From Candidatus Tenderia electrophaga (lineage in GTDB: Bacteria; Pseudomonadota; Gammaproteobacteria; Tenderiales; Tenderiaceae), in contig CP013099.1 in NCBI GenBank assembly GCA_001447805.1, positions 1,798,001 to 1,862,000 of the forward strand: a stretch of 64,000 nt of DNA, in the 5' to 3' direction. Positions within the stretch are counted from its first letter, which is position 1; every line of letters begins with the position of its first letter. The notes under the pieces were generated by a model. That model was not told where the DNA came from, did not search any database, and saw nothing but the letters and a program-made list of their open reading frames with translations. This document shows positions 38,791 to 48,762 of the stretch, piece after piece. Made by a program: the position numbers and the translations under genes.

Positions 38791-39873
38791 ATGACCAGAA
38801 TCTACAATTTCAGTGCCGGCCCGGCCATGTTACCGGAAGCGGTATTGCGGCAAGCTCAGGACGAGATGCTGGACTGGCAGGGCAGCGGCATGTCGGTGAT
38901 GGAAATGAGCCACCGCGGCAAGGAGTTCATGTCCATCGCCGAACAGGCCGAGGCCGATCTGCGCCAGCTGATGGCCATCCCCGACAACTACAAGGTGCTG
39001 TTCCTGCAGGGCGGCGCCAGCAGCCAGTTCGCCATGGTGCCCATGAACCTGCTGCGCGGCAAGCAAGGCGCCGATTACGTCAATACCGGCAGTTGGTCGA
39101 AAAAGGCCATCGCCGAGGCCAAGCGTTATTGCCAACTCAACCTGGCCGCCACCACGGAAGACAGCACGTTCACCCGCGCCCCGGCGCAGAGTGAGCTGAA
39201 GCTCGATCCCGATGCCGCCTATGTGCATTACACCCCCAACGAGACCATCGGTGGGGTGGAGTTCAACTACATTCCCGACACCGGTGATGTACCGTTGGTG
39301 GCGGATATGTCCTCCACCATCCTGTCGCGTCCGATGGATGTGTCCAAGTTCGGTGTCATCTATGCCGGTTCGCAGAAAAACATCGGACCCGCCGGTCTGA
39401 CCGTGGTGATCGTGCGCGATGACCTGATCGGTCAGACCCTCGACGGCACGCCGACCATGTTTGACTATGCCGCTCACGCCGAGGCCGGTTCCATGTACAA
39501 CACGCCGCCCACCTATGCCTGGTATCTGGCGGGCCTGGTGTTCGCCCATCTGAAACAGCAGGGCGGCCTGGAGGCCATGGCGCAGATCAACCGCAACAAG
39601 GCGATGAAACTCTACGCCGCCATCGACAACTCTGATTTCTACGCCAATCCGGTGGAACCGGAGAGTCGCTCGTGGATGAACGTGCCCTTCACCCTGGCCA
39701 ATGCCGAACTTGATGCGGAGTTCCTCAAGCAGGCCTCCGCGCGCGGCCTGCAGACGCTCAAGGGGCACCGCTCCGTGGGCGGTATGCGCGCCAGCATCTA
39801 TAACGCCATGCCGGAAGCGGGTGTGGATGCGCTGATCGAGTTTATGGCGGAGTTCGAACGCAAGCACGGATAA
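38791..39873 (+). CDS. serC: Phosphoserine aminotransferase
   Basis: PLP enzyme of 360 residues converting 3-phosphohydroxypyruvate to phosphoserine and also serving pyridoxine synthesis. It begins [16 protein letters not shown] and carries [17 protein letters not shown], the PLP-Lys site [15 protein letters not shown] (Lys near 197) and the C-terminal [13 protein letters not shown]. It follows gyrA by 102 bp and precedes serA by 10 bp. Confidence 0.97.
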   Translation: MTRIYNFSAGPAMLPEAVLRQAQDEMLDWQGSGMSVMEMSHRGKEFMSIAEQAEADLRQLMAIPDNYKVLFLQGGASSQFAMVPMNLLRGKQGADYVNTGSWSKKAIAEAKRYCQLNLAATTEDSTFTRAPAQSELKLDPDAAYVHYTPNETIGGVEFNYIPDTGDVPLVADMSSTILSRPMDVSKFGVIYAGSQKNIGPAGLTVVIVRDDLIGQTLDGTPTMFDYAAHAEAGSMYNTPPTYAWYLAGLVFAHLKQQGGLEAMAQINRNKAMKLYAAIDNSDFYANPVEPESRSWMNVPFTLANAELDAEFLKQASARGLQTLKGHRSVGGMRASIYNAMPEAGVDALIEFMAEFERKHG

Positions 39874-39883
39874 AGGGGGCTAT

Positions 39884-41047
39884 ATGTATAAAATCCTAAC
39901 GCTGAATAACATTTCGGTCACCGGCCTGGAACGCCTGCCGCGCGACAACTACGAGATCGCCTCGGAGATCCAGCATCCGGACGCCATCCTGCTGCGTTCC
40001 TTCAAGATGCACGACATGGCGATCCCGGACACCCTGAAGGCGGTGGGACGCGCCGGCGCCGGTGTGAATAACATTCCCGTCGATAAAATGAGCCAGCGCG
40101 GCATCCCGGTCTTCAACGCCCCAGGCGCCAATGCCAACGCAGTCAAAGAGCTGGTGCTGGCCGGTATGCTGCTGGCCTGCCGCAACCTCTGCCAGGCCTG
40201 GGATTACACCAACAAGCTCGACGGAGATGACGCCGAGCTGAGCAAGCTGGTGGAGGCGGGCAAGAAGAAATACGCCGGTTTTGAACTGCCCGGTCGCACA
40301 CTGGGTGTGGTGGGTCTAGGCGCCATCGGCATCCGTGTCGCCAATGCGGCCTTGAGTCTGGGCATGAAGGTGATTGGATATGATCCACAGATCACTGTGC
40401 GTAGTGCCTGGCAATTGGAAGCCAATGTGGAACAGGCCCATAGCGTCGACGATCTGGTGTCGCGCTGCGACTTTATCACCTTCCACGTGCCGCTGGTGGA
40501 GGGTACGCGCAACATGCTCAACGCCGCGCGCATCGGCATGATGAAGCAAGGCGCCGTGGTGCTCAACTTCGCCCGTGACGGCATCGTCGACGACGACGCG
40601 GTGTGTACCGCGCTGGCGCAGAATAAACTCTATGCCTACGTTACCGACTTCCCGACCAATGCCCTCAAGGGCCAGCCGGGTGTCATTGCCCTGCCGCATC
40701 TGGGCGCCTCCACCAAAGAGGCCGAGGACAACTGCGCCGTCATGGTGGCGGAACAGGTGCGCGATTTTCTCGAAAACGGCAATATCGTCAACTCGGTCAA
40801 TTTCCCCGAGGTGGTCATGCCCTATAGCGAGGGCGCGCGACTGGCAGTGGCCAACTCCAATGTGCCCAATATGGTGGGGCAGATTTCCACCGCCGTGGCC
40901 GAGGCCGGCCTGAACATCATCGACCTGCTCAATAAATCCAAGGGTGAGGTGGCGTATACCCTGGCCGATATCGAAGGCGAGATCCCCGACTCGGTGGTTG
41001 AGCGCATCAAATCCATTCAGGGCGTATTGTCGGTCAGGGTTCTGTAA
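39884..41047 (+). CDS. serA: D-3-phosphoglycerate dehydrogenase
   Basis: First step of serine synthesis. 387 residues: substrate domain with RAGAGVNNIPVD (about 57-68), Rossmann domain with VVGLGAIGIRVANAA (about 143-157), the catalytic run DFPTNALKGQPGVIALPHLGA and a C-terminal ACT domain (from about 318, ending SIQGVLSVRVL), which usually confers serine feedback control. It lies between serC and pheA, where Pseudomonas has none, giving serC-serA as a local serine unit. Confidence 0.95.
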   Translation: MYKILTLNNISVTGLERLPRDNYEIASEIQHPDAILLRSFKMHDMAIPDTLKAVGRAGAGVNNIPVDKMSQRGIPVFNAPGANANAVKELVLAGMLLACRNLCQAWDYTNKLDGDDAELSKLVEAGKKKYAGFELPGRTLGVVGLGAIGIRVANAALSLGMKVIGYDPQITVRSAWQLEANVEQAHSVDDLVSRCDFITFHVPLVEGTRNMLNAARIGMMKQGAVVLNFARDGIVDDDAVCTALAQNKLYAYVTDFPTNALKGQPGVIALPHLGASTKEAEDNCAVMVAEQVRDFLENGNIVNSVNFPEVVMPYSEGARLAVANSNVPNMVGQISTAVAEAGLNIIDLLNKSKGEVAYTLADIEGEIPDSVVERIKSIQGVLSVRVL

Positions 41048-41053
41048 GCGGGG

Positions 41054-42145
41054 ATGGCTAACAAATACACCAGCCTGGACCAGGTGCGTGAGCGCATCGA
41101 TGAGCTCGACGAGCAGATCCAACGCCTGATCAACGCGCGCGCTGAGTGTGCCCAGGCGGTGGCCCAGATCAAGACGCAATCGGGCCACACCGAGGCGGAC
41201 TTTTACCGCCCCGAGCGCGAGGCCCAGATCCTGCGCCAGGTCATCGAACGCAATCCCGGTCCCGTGTCCGGCGAGGAGATGGCGCGCCTGTTCCGTGAGA
41301 TTATGTCCGCCTGCCTGGCCTTGGAACAAGCCATGCGCATCGCCTTTCTCGGGCCCGAGGGCACCTATACCCACGACGCCGCGTTGAAGCATTTCGGCCA
41401 TTCGGTGACCGCCGTGCCCCACGGCGCCATCGACGAGATCTTCCGCGACGTGGAGGCCGGCTTTTCCCACTACGGCGTGGTGCCCATCGAGAACTCGACC
41501 GAAGGGGTGGTCGACCACACCCTGGACATGTTTCTCAATTCGCCGCTGCAAATCAGCGGCGAGGTGGAGCTGCGCATTCATCATTGCCTGCTCGCCAAGG
41601 GGGATAGTTTGGACGGCATCAAGGCGGTCTACGCCCATCAGCAGGCCCTGGCCCAGTGCCGCGAATGGCTGGACGAGAATCTCAAGGATGTGCCGCGCAT
41701 TGCCGTCAACAGTAATGCCGCGGCGGCCAAGATGGCCGCCGCGGACGAGGCCGTGGTGGCCATCGCCTCCATGGCGGCGGCCGAGTTGTACGCGCTGAAC
41801 AGCATCGCCTGCAATATCGAGGACGAGCCGGACAACACCACCCGTTTTCTCGTCATCGGGCGCCAGTCCCCGGCCCCCAGCGGCAAGGACAAGACCTCGC
41901 TGCTGGTCTCCACGCCCAACCGCCCCGGTGGTTTGAACAATCTGCTCAAGCCGCTGGCCGACGCCGGGATCTCCATGACCCGTATCGAATCGCGGCCGTC
42001 GCGGCGGGCTATGTGGGAATATGTGTTTTTCATCGATATCGAGGGTCACAAGGATGATGTTAATGTGGCCGCCGCGCTGGACGTTCTGGCCGATCGGTCA
42101 TCGGTATTGAAGGTGCTCGGCTCGTATCCGGCGGCGGTTGTATAG
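41054..42145 (+). CDS. pheA: Bifunctional chorismate mutase / prephenate dehydratase (P-protein)
   Basis: 363 residues: AroQ-type chorismate mutase (about 1-90, with RERIDELDEQIQRLINARAE), prephenate dehydratase (about 95-275, FLGPEGTYTHDAALKHFG and PIENSTEGVVDHTLD, with TRFLVIG) and a C-terminal ACT domain containing the Phe-binding ESRPSRRAMWEYVFFID. It makes phenylpyruvate from chorismate, with probable Phe feedback. It starts 6 bp after serA. Confidence 0.97.
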   Translation: MANKYTSLDQVRERIDELDEQIQRLINARAECAQAVAQIKTQSGHTEADFYRPEREAQILRQVIERNPGPVSGEEMARLFREIMSACLALEQAMRIAFLGPEGTYTHDAALKHFGHSVTAVPHGAIDEIFRDVEAGFSHYGVVPIENSTEGVVDHTLDMFLNSPLQISGEVELRIHHCLLAKGDSLDGIKAVYAHQQALAQCREWLDENLKDVPRIAVNSNAAAAKMAAADEAVVAIASMAAAELYALNSIACNIEDEPDNTTRFLVIGRQSPAPSGKDKTSLLVSTPNRPGGLNNLLKPLADAGISMTRIESRPSRRAMWEYVFFIDIEGHKDDVNVAAALDVLADRSSVLKVLGSYPAAVV

Positions 42146-42181
42146 CCCAGCAGCATTTCGAACTTTTTAAGGTAAGCAAGC

Positions 42182-43198
42182 ATGATTATAATTCTGCGTT
42201 CCAACTCCAGCGACGAAGACATCAGCTCCGTCGAGGCTAAGATCCGCGACATGGGCCTGGAGCCTCATGTCTCCAAGGGTATCCAGCGCACCGTCATCGG
42301 CGCCATCGGCGACGAAAGCAAGATCGACAAGGAGATCCTCGAGGCCCTGCCCTGTGTCGAGAATGTGGTGCGGGTGATGAAGCCCTACAAGATCGTGTCG
42401 CGCGACTCCCATGATGGCGACACCGTGATCGATGTGGGTGGCGTGCCCATCGGCGGCAATCGGGTCCAGGTGATCGCCGGCCCCTGTTCGGTGGAAACCG
42501 CGGATCAGATGAACCAGGCCGCCGATGCGGTCGCGGCGGCCGGTTGCCGGCTAATGCGCGGCGGCGCCTTCAAGCCCCGCTCCAGTCCTTACACCTTCCA
42601 GGGGGTGGGCGTGGAAGGCTTGGAGATGTTCCAGAATGCGGCGCGTAAGCACAACTTACCCATCGTCACCGAGTTGATGGACGTGCGCATGCTCGACACT
42701 TTCCTCGAGCACAAGGTGGATGTGATCCAGATCGGCACGCGCAACATGCAGAACTTCGACCTGCTCAAAGAAGTGGGCAAGGTGCAGACGCCGGTGATCC
42801 TCAAGCGCGGCATGTCGGCCACCGTTTCCGAATGGCTGATGGCGGCCGAGTACATCGCCGCCGCCGGTAACCACAACATCATCTTTTGCGAGCGCGGCGT
42901 GCGCTCCTTCGAAACCGCGTATCGGAATATGCTCGATGTCACCGCCATTCCGGTGCTCAAGCGCGAGACCCACCTGCCGGTGATTATTGATCCCAGTCAT
43001 GCCGGGGGTAAGGCCTGGATGGTGCCGTCACTGTCACGCGCCGCCATCGCCGCCGGGGCCGACGGGCTGTTGATCGAGGTCCATCCGCGTCCGGCCGAGG
43101 CCTGGTGCGACGCCGACCAGGCGCTGAGCCCGGATCAGCTCAATACCCTGATGGGTGAGCTGCGCGGGATTGCGCAGGTGATTGGGCGGGATCTCTAA
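42182..43198 (+). CDS. aroF: 3-deoxy-7-phosphoheptulonate synthase, type I-beta with N-terminal ferredoxin-like domain
   Basis: Entry step of the shikimate pathway (PEP + erythrose-4-P). 338 residues: an N-terminal regulatory domain (1-70, MIIILRSNSSDEDISS, VIGAIGDE) as in Thermotoga and Bacillus-type enzymes, then the barrel with VIAGPCSVE (about 98-106), MRGGAFKPRSSPYTFQG, QIGTRNMQNF and IDPSHAGG. This type differs from E. coli AroG/F/H (I-alpha). Pseudomonas has hisC at this place, so this is a variation on the supercluster. Erythrose-4-P is also a product of the phosphoketolase. Confidence 0.95.
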   Translation: MIIILRSNSSDEDISSVEAKIRDMGLEPHVSKGIQRTVIGAIGDESKIDKEILEALPCVENVVRVMKPYKIVSRDSHDGDTVIDVGGVPIGGNRVQVIAGPCSVETADQMNQAADAVAAAGCRLMRGGAFKPRSSPYTFQGVGVEGLEMFQNAARKHNLPIVTELMDVRMLDTFLEHKVDVIQIGTRNMQNFDLLKEVGKVQTPVILKRGMSATVSEWLMAAEYIAAAGNHNIIFCERGVRSFETAYRNMLDVTAIPVLKRETHLPVIIDPSHAGGKAWMVPSLSRAAIAAGADGLLIEVHPRPAEAWCDADQALSPDQLNTLMGELRGIAQVIGRDL

Positions 43199-43245
43199 GC
43201 GCGAGGGGATGGAATTTCGTGCTTGGTTTGGTGGCAGCGGCTGTT

Positions 43246-43357
43246 AAATCCCCCCTAGCCCCCCTTTTGCAAAGGGGGGAACAAGGGGGCAGGCGAATAG
43301 CGCGGGAGCACCCCCGAAGCATCCCCCCCTTTGCAAAAGGGGGGCTAGGGGGGATTT
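43246..43357. repeat. 112-bp palindromic element with 34-bp perfect inverted repeats (MITE-like)
   Basis: Left arm 43246-43279 and right arm 43324-43357 are exact reverse complements over 34 bp; each begins AAATCCCCCCTAGCCCCCC when read from outside. A 44-bp centre separates them, and each arm itself holds a small C6-TTT(T)GCAAA-G6 hairpin. No ORF of its own is supported. Related pieces occur at 50994-51177. It lies between the DAHP synthase gene and tyrA; such elements in an operon can affect mRNA stability or termination. Confidence 0.85.
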
Positions 43358-43542
43358 ATAAACTAGCGGGGATTTATAAACTAGCGGGGATTTATAAACT
43401 AGCGGGGATTTATAAACTAGCGGGGATTTATAAACTAGCGGGGATTTATAAACTAGCGGGGATTTATAAACTAGCGGGGATTTATAAACTAGCGGGGATT
43501 TATAAACTAGCGGGGATTTATAAACCAGAGGCGATTCATAAA
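43345..43542 (+). repeat. 18-bp tandem array upstream of tyrA (11 units)
   Basis: Unit CTAGCGGGGATTTATAAA. The first copy (43345-43362) is CTAGGGGGGATTTATAAA, i.e. it overlaps the right arm of the palindromic element. Nine identical copies follow (43363-43524), then a diverged copy (43525-43542). The array therefore seems to have grown from the element's end. The unit is a multiple of three, so the stretch is open in several frames (IYKLAG repeats), but it is not a gene. It ends 14 bp before the tyrA ATG, at its Shine-Dalgarno. Confidence 0.93.
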
Positions 43543-43556
43543 AAGGGAATTCCTTC

Positions 43557-44426
43557 ATGATCCGCCAACTCACCATCATCGGCGTCGGCCTCATCGGCGG
43601 TTCCCTGGCGCGCGCGCTTAAACAGGTGGGGCATGTGGGTGAAGTCGTCGGCTGCAGCCGCAACCAGGCCCACCTGCAGGACGCCCAAAAGCTCGGCGTC
43701 ATCGACCGTTTCACCACCGACATCGGCGCAGCGGTGCAGGGCGCGGACGTGGTGCTGCTGGCCGTGCCGCTGGGGGCGATGGAGGACTGTTTCCGCGCCA
43801 TGGTCGGGCACCTGGGGCCCGATACCGTGGTCACCGACGCCGGCAGCGCCAAAGCCAGTGTGGTGGCGGCGGCGCAGACCGCCTTCGGCACGCTGCCGGC
43901 CGGTTTCGTGCCGGGGCATCCCATCGCGGGGACGGAGCAGAGCGGGGTGCAGGCCTCGTTTGCCGAGCTCTACCGCAACCGCCGGGTGATCCTGACCCCG
44001 CTGGCGAGCTCGTCGCCCGCGGCGCTGGAGGCCGTGCGTAACATGTGGCAGGCGACAGGTGCCTTTGTGGATGAAATGGGCGTGGAGCACCACGACGAAG
44101 TGTTGGCCGCCACCAGCCATCTGCCCCATCTGCTGGCCTACGGCTTGGTGGATACCCTGGTGTCCATGGACGAAAGCGAGGAAATTTTCCGCTTCGCTGC
44201 CGGCGGCTTCCGCGATTTCACCCGCATCGCCGCCAGCGATGCGGTGGTGTGGCGCGACATCTGTCTTGCCAATCAGACGGCCTTGCTGGCGGTATTGGAG
44301 CGTTATCGGGCCGATCTGGAAAAACTCACCGAGCTGGTGCGCCGGGGTGACGGTGAGGCCCTGGCGGCGCTCTTCACGCGCGCCAAAGCGGCCCGCGGCA
44401 GGTTTGTGGATCAACTTGAAAAATAG
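43557..44426 (+). CDS. tyrA: Prephenate dehydrogenase
   Basis: 289 residues: N-terminal NAD(P) fold IIGVGLIGGSLARALK (about 7-22), then VVTDAGSAKASVV and GHPIAGTEQSGVQAS (about 121-135), a TSHLPHLLAYGLV substrate helix and the helical dimerisation domain. It is the stand-alone TyrA (not fused to aroA, as it is in Pseudomonas). It makes hydroxyphenylpyruvate for Tyr. The AGGGAA before ATG 43557 lies just after the last 18-bp repeat, so the array occupies its leader. Confidence 0.95.
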   Translation: MIRQLTIIGVGLIGGSLARALKQVGHVGEVVGCSRNQAHLQDAQKLGVIDRFTTDIGAAVQGADVVLLAVPLGAMEDCFRAMVGHLGPDTVVTDAGSAKASVVAAAQTAFGTLPAGFVPGHPIAGTEQSGVQASFAELYRNRRVILTPLASSSPAALEAVRNMWQATGAFVDEMGVEHHDEVLAATSHLPHLLAYGLVDTLVSMDESEEIFRFAAGGFRDFTRIAASDAVVWRDICLANQTALLAVLERYRADLEKLTELVRRGDGEALAALFTRAKAARGRFVDQLEK

Positions 44427-44453
44427 CATATAACTTAGTGAAAAATATAATTT

Positions 44454-45773
44454 ATGTCTTCTAATAATATTCGCTTTGTGGTCTACCCGGGCGGTAGCCT
44501 GAATGGCGACCTGCGGGTGCCGGGCGACAAGTCTATTTCGCACCGTGCCATCATGCTCGGCTCCCTGGCTGAGGGGACGACCCAGGTGAGCGGTTTTCTC
44601 GAGGGTGAGGACAGTCTGGCCACCCTGAAGGCCTTCCGTGCCTTGGGGGTCGAAATCGACGGTCCCGAGGCGGGCCGGGTGCTGATCCACGGTGTGGGGA
44701 TGCACGGTCTGAAGGCGCCCCAGGGACCACTGGATCTGGGAAACTCGGGCACCTCCATCCGGCTGATGGCGGGCCTGTTGGCGGGGCAGGATTTCGATGT
44801 GGAGATGGTGGGCGACGCCTCGCTCTCCAAACGCCCCATGCGCCGCGTGACCGAGCCCCTGGCGCTGATGGGGGCGAACATCGATACCGCCGCAGGCGGC
44901 ACGCCGCCTTTATATCTGCATGGCGGCGCCCGCTTGAAGGGCATCGATTACACCCTGCCCATGGCCAGCGCTCAGGTGAAATCCTGCCTGCTGCTGGCGG
45001 GGCTGTATGCCGCGGGCGAGACCCGGGTGACCGAGCCGGCGCCCACCCGGGATCATACCGAACGCATGCTGCAGGGCTTTGGTTACCACGTGCTGCGCGA
45101 CGGCGCCACCGCGTGCCTCAGCGGCGGCGGCAGGCTCAGTGCGACGGCTATCGATGTGCCGGCGGATATTTCCTCCGCGGCCTTCTTTATGGTCGGCGCG
45201 GCGATTGCGGAAAATGCTGACATTTTACTTGAGCATGTCGGCGTAAACCCAACGCGCACGGGTGTTATTGATATTCTGCGTCTCATGGGTGCGAATATCG
45301 AGGTGCTCCATGAGCACGAGGTGGGCGGCGAGCCGGTGGCCGATATCCGGGTCCGCTCCAGCGCCTTGAAGGGCGTCCGCATCCCGGAGGAATGGGTGCC
45401 TCTGGCCATCGACGAATTCCCGGCCCTGTTCGTGGCCGCGGCCTGTGCCACGGGCGAAACCGTGCTCAGCGGCGCCGCGGAGCTGCGCGTGAAGGAGAGC
45501 GACCGCATTCAGGTGATGGCCGACGGCCTGGTGAAGATGGGCATCAAGGCCGAAGCGACGCCGGACGGCATTGTCATCCAGGGCGGCCCCATGCAGGGCG
45601 CCGAGGTGGATGCCCACGGCGATCATCGCATCGCCATGAGTTTCGCCATGGCGGCGCTTAGGGCGCGCGGCGAGGTTGTCATCAACGACTGCGCCAATGT
45701 GAATACCTCCTTTCCCGGTTTTGTCGACCTGGCCGCCCGCGCCGGGCTCAAAATCAGCAATCTGGATCCCTAA
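44454..45773 (+). CDS. aroA: 3-phosphoshikimate 1-carboxyvinyltransferase (EPSP synthase)
   Basis: 439 residues with [18 protein letters not shown] (about 25-42), [17 protein letters not shown] (about 95-111), [28 protein letters not shown] and [15 protein letters not shown]. The motif GNSGTSIRL follows the Bacillus/Agrobacterium-like variant rather than the E. coli GNAGTAMRPL. Follows tyrA by 27 bp. The ATG has no strong Shine-Dalgarno (a weak A-rich stretch only). Confidence 0.97.
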   Translation: MSSNNIRFVVYPGGSLNGDLRVPGDKSISHRAIMLGSLAEGTTQVSGFLEGEDSLATLKAFRALGVEIDGPEAGRVLIHGVGMHGLKAPQGPLDLGNSGTSIRLMAGLLAGQDFDVEMVGDASLSKRPMRRVTEPLALMGANIDTAAGGTPPLYLHGGARLKGIDYTLPMASAQVKSCLLLAGLYAAGETRVTEPAPTRDHTERMLQGFGYHVLRDGATACLSGGGRLSATAIDVPADISSAAFFMVGAAIAENADILLEHVGVNPTRTGVIDILRLMGANIEVLHEHEVGGEPVADIRVRSSALKGVRIPEEWVPLAIDEFPALFVAAACATGETVLSGAAELRVKESDRIQVMADGLVKMGIKAEATPDGIVIQGGPMQGAEVDAHGDHRIAMSFAMAALRARGEVVINDCANVNTSFPGFVDLAARAGLKISNLDP

Positions 45774-45777
45774 CTGC

Positions 45778-46473
45778 ATGAGTGAGCAAGAACACAACGC
45801 CGACGTCATCACCATCGACGGCCCCAGCGGCTCGGGCAAGGGCACCATCAGCCGCCTGCTGGCCAACAAGCTGCACTGGCATTTTCTCGACAGCGGCGCA
45901 CTGTACCGCCTGGTGGGTCTGGCGGCGCGCAACCACGCCATCGCGTTTGATGACGAAGAGGCGCTGGCCACCCTGGCGGCCCATCTGGATGTGGAATTCG
46001 GCGCCGATGAGGATGCGGACGAAACCCATATTTTCCTGGAGGGAGAAGAGGTTAGCAGCGTTATTCGAAGTGAAGAGGCAGGTAATGACGCCTCGCGCGT
46101 GGCGGCGGTGCAGGCAGTGCGCGACGCCCTGTATCAGCGCCAGCGCGCCTTTTTGCGCCCGCCCGGCCTGATCGCCGACGGGCGTGATATGGGCACGGTA
46201 ATCTTCCCGGATGCGCGACTCAAGATCTTTCTCACCGCGAGCCTGGAAGAACGCGCCCGCAGGCGCTATAAACAGTTGAAGGAAAAGGGCCTTAATGCTA
46301 ATCTATCGGCCCTTTTGGATGAGCTGGCGCAGCGTGACGCACGCGACAAAAACCGCTCTGCCGCGCCCCTGGTCCCCGCCGCCGACGCGGTGAGCATCGA
46401 TACCTCGGATTTGAGTATTGATGCGGTGGTGGCCGAGGTCTACGGCCGCTGGCAGCGCATCCAACAGGCGTAA
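45778..46473 (+). CDS. cmk: Cytidylate kinase
   Basis: (d)CMP kinase of 231 residues: P-loop [17 protein letters not shown] (about 12-28), [23 protein letters not shown] (about 140-152), and a lid [21 protein letters not shown] 45778 is used, 4 bp after the aroA stop. Conserved cmk-rpsA order. A terminator follows, so rpsA has its own promoter region. Confidence 0.96.
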   Translation: MSEQEHNADVITIDGPSGSGKGTISRLLANKLHWHFLDSGALYRLVGLAARNHAIAFDDEEALATLAAHLDVEFGADEDADETHIFLEGEEVSSVIRSEEAGNDASRVAAVQAVRDALYQRQRAFLRPPGLIADGRDMGTVIFPDARLKIFLTASLEERARRRYKQLKEKGLNANLSALLDELAQRDARDKNRSAAPLVPAADAVSIDTSDLSIDAVVAEVYGRWQRIQQA

Positions 46474-46518
46474 GGCAGGACGTGCGGGCGCATGTCCGGC
46501 TGTGTGTATGGTACGGGT

Positions 46519-46542
46519 GGCCTGATGTCAGGCCGTTTTTTT
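46519..46542 (+). terminator. Rho-independent terminator between cmk and rpsA
   Basis: GGCCTG-ATGT-CAGGCC followed by G and T7, 46 bp after the cmk stop. The rest of the 143-bp spacer would contain the rpsA promoter and leader. Confidence 0.85.
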
Positions 46543-46616
46543 ATTCACTCCGCTGCGGCGGAACAACAACTGCCCCGCGATCCCATTGGGGGATGAAGGG
46601 TTAAAGGTACAAACGA

Positions 46617-48290
46617 ATGAGCGAAAGCTTTGCACAACTGTTAGAGGAAAGCCTGGTCGACGAGCGCATGCGTCCCGGCACAATTTTGACGGCGATGGTG
46701 GTCAGTGTCGACCCCAATATGGTGGTGGTCAACGCCGGTCTGAAATCGGACAGTGCCATCCCCGCCGAACAGTTTTATAACGACGCCGGTGAGATCGACG
46801 TCAAGCCCGGCGACGAGATCGAGGTGGCGCTGGAGGCCGTGGAAGACGGCTACGGCGAGACCCGCCTGTCGCGCGAAAAGGCTGTCCGCGCCCACGCCTG
46901 GACGGTGCTGGAAAAGGCCATGGACGCCGACGAGGCCGTCATCGGTGTCATGACCGGCAAGGTCAAAGGCGGCTATACAGTTGAGCTGAACGGCATTCGC
47001 GCCTTCCTGCCCGGGTCGCTGGTGGATGTGCGCCCGGTGCGCGATGCGGCGCACCTGGAAGGCAAGGATCTGGAATTCAAGGTGGTCAAGCTGGACCGCC
47101 GGCGCAACAACGTGGTGGTTTCACGCCGCGCCGTGGTGGAGAAGGAAACCAGCGCCGAACGCGAGCAGTTGCTGGAAAACCTGCAGGAAGGCCAAGTGGT
47201 CAAGGGCATTGTCAAGAACCTGACCGACTACGGCGCCTTCATCGACCTGGGCGGTATCGACGGCCTGCTGCACATCACCGACATGGCCTGGCGCCGGGTG
47301 CGTCAGCCGTCTGAGATCGTCAACGTGGGCGACGAGATCGAAGTCAAGGTGCTCAAGTTCGACAAAGAACGTCATCGCGTCTCCCTCGGTTTGAAGCAGA
47401 TGGGCGAGGACCCCTGGGAAGATATCGCGCGCCGTTATCCGGTCGGTTCGCGCCTGTTCGGCAAGGTCACCAACATCGCCGACTACGGCTGCTTCGTCGA
47501 GATCGAGAGCGGTGTCGAAGGTCTGGTGCACGTCTCCGAAATGGACTGGACCAACAAGAACATCCATCCCTCCAAGGTGGTGCATGTGGGCCAGGAAGTG
47601 GAAGTCATGGTGCTGGATATCGACGAAGAACGTCGTCGTATCTCGCTGGGCATGAAGCAGTGTCAGGAAAATCCCTGGGACGCTTTCGCCGCCACCCACA
47701 ACAAGGGCGATAAGATCAGCGGCACTATCAAGTCCATCACCGACTTTGGCGTATTCGTCGGTCTGGAAGGCGGTATCGACGGTCTGCTGCACTTGTCCGA
47801 TCTGTCCTGGAACGATGCCGGCGAAGAGGCTGTGCGTGAGTACACCAAGGGCGAAGAGATCGAGGCCGTGATTCTGGCCATCGACCCCGAGCGCGAGCGT
47901 ATCTCGCTGGGTGTCAAGCAGCTGGATCAGGATCCCTTCTCACTCTTCGTGGCCGCCAATCCCAAGGGCAGCATTGTTAAAGGAAAGGTCACCGAGGTCG
48001 ATGCCAAGATGGCAGTGGTGAATCTGGCCGAGTCTGTCGACGGTGTGCTGCGCGCTTCCGAGCTGTCGCAGGAACATGTCGCCGACGCCCGCAATGTGCT
48101 GAATGTGGGTGACGAGGTCGAAGCCAAGTTTACCGGCGTTGATCGCAAAAACCGCACCATCATGCTGTCCATCAAGGCCAAGGACAGTGATGAGGAAGCC
48201 GAAGCTATCAAGGAATACAGCGGCGCTTCCGAAGGTGGGGCAACCACGTTGGGCGACCTTCTGAAAGAACAGATCGAAACCCAAAACTAA
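46617..48290 (+). CDS. rpsA: 30S ribosomal protein S1
   Basis: 557 residues with six S1/OB repeats, the gammaproteobacterial form. Repeats start near 20, 105, 190, 275, 362 and 449; landmarks include [54 protein letters not shown] and [20 protein letters not shown]1 brings mRNA to the 30S subunit and helps translation of weak-Shine-Dalgarno messages. Terminator behind, then ihfB. Confidence 0.98.
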   Translation: MSESFAQLLEESLVDERMRPGTILTAMVVSVDPNMVVVNAGLKSDSAIPAEQFYNDAGEIDVKPGDEIEVALEAVEDGYGETRLSREKAVRAHAWTVLEKAMDADEAVIGVMTGKVKGGYTVELNGIRAFLPGSLVDVRPVRDAAHLEGKDLEFKVVKLDRRRNNVVVSRRAVVEKETSAEREQLLENLQEGQVVKGIVKNLTDYGAFIDLGGIDGLLHITDMAWRRVRQPSEIVNVGDEIEVKVLKFDKERHRVSLGLKQMGEDPWEDIARRYPVGSRLFGKVTNIADYGCFVEIESGVEGLVHVSEMDWTNKNIHPSKVVHVGQEVEVMVLDIDEERRRISLGMKQCQENPWDAFAATHNKGDKISGTIKSITDFGVFVGLEGGIDGLLHLSDLSWNDAGEEAVREYTKGEEIEAVILAIDPERERISLGVKQLDQDPFSLFVAANPKGSIVKGKVTEVDAKMAVVNLAESVDGVLRASELSQEHVADARNVLNVGDEVEAKFTGVDRKNRTIMLSIKAKDSDEEAEAIKEYSGASEGGATTLGDLLKEQIETQN

Positions 48291-48301
48291 AAAAATCAGT
48301 A

Positions 48302-48335
48302 AATCCCCCTGGAAGTTGATTTCAGGGGGATTTTC
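48302..48335 (+). terminator. Rho-independent terminator after rpsA
   Basis: AATCCCCCTG pairs with CAGGGGGATT around an 11-base loop, followed by TTTTCTTT. The stem resembles the window's C-rich repeat arms. Confidence 0.85.
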
Positions 48336-48427
48336 TTTCAAACAGCTGTTGCCAAACAAGCGAAGATGCGCCAATATTGTATGATCTACAAGGGGTTACG
48401 GCCCCTTACTGTTAGAGGAAGACAATA

Positions 48428-48736
48428 ATGACAAAGTCCGAGCTGATTGATTTATTGGCCCAGCGGCAGAAACACTTGACCTATAAAGACGTGGAGTTTG
48501 CGGTCAAGACCATGATTGAACAAATGGCCCAGAACCTCTCCACAGGGGAACGCATCGAGATTCGCGGCTTCGGTAGTTTTTCTCTCCATTATCGTCCGCC
48601 CAGACTGGGCCGGAATCCGAAAACCGGTGAGTCGGTGCCCCTGGCGGGCAAATACGTGCCTCACTTCAAGCCCGGCAAAGAACTCAGGGAACGCGTCAAC
48701 CAAAGTATCGAGCGCGTTGATATCGTTGACAGTTGA
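48428..48736 (+). CDS. ihfB: Integration host factor beta subunit
   Basis: DNA-bending HU-family protein of 102 residues. [14 protein letters not shown] at the start, [16 protein letters not shown] in the arm and [29 protein letters not shown] at the tip, all IHF-beta. AGAGGAA lies 5 bp before the ATG. Conserved rpsA-ihfB-lapA order. Confidence 0.97.
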   Translation: MTKSELIDLLAQRQKHLTYKDVEFAVKTMIEQMAQNLSTGERIEIRGFGSFSLHYRPPRLGRNPKTGESVPLAGKYVPHFKPGKELRERVNQSIERVDIVDS

Positions 48737-48762
48737 TTCGGTTCTCTTCCAGGGGAGGAGAG

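Noticed and set aside
43345-43542. Possible CRISPR array
   Set aside because: The units are directly head to tail with no spacers; it is a simple tandem array. The same holds for 53772-53843.
43219-43560. ORF of IYKLAG repeats as a repeat protein
   Set aside because: It is only the 18-bp array read in an open frame; it has no Shine-Dalgarno and overlaps the tyrA start.
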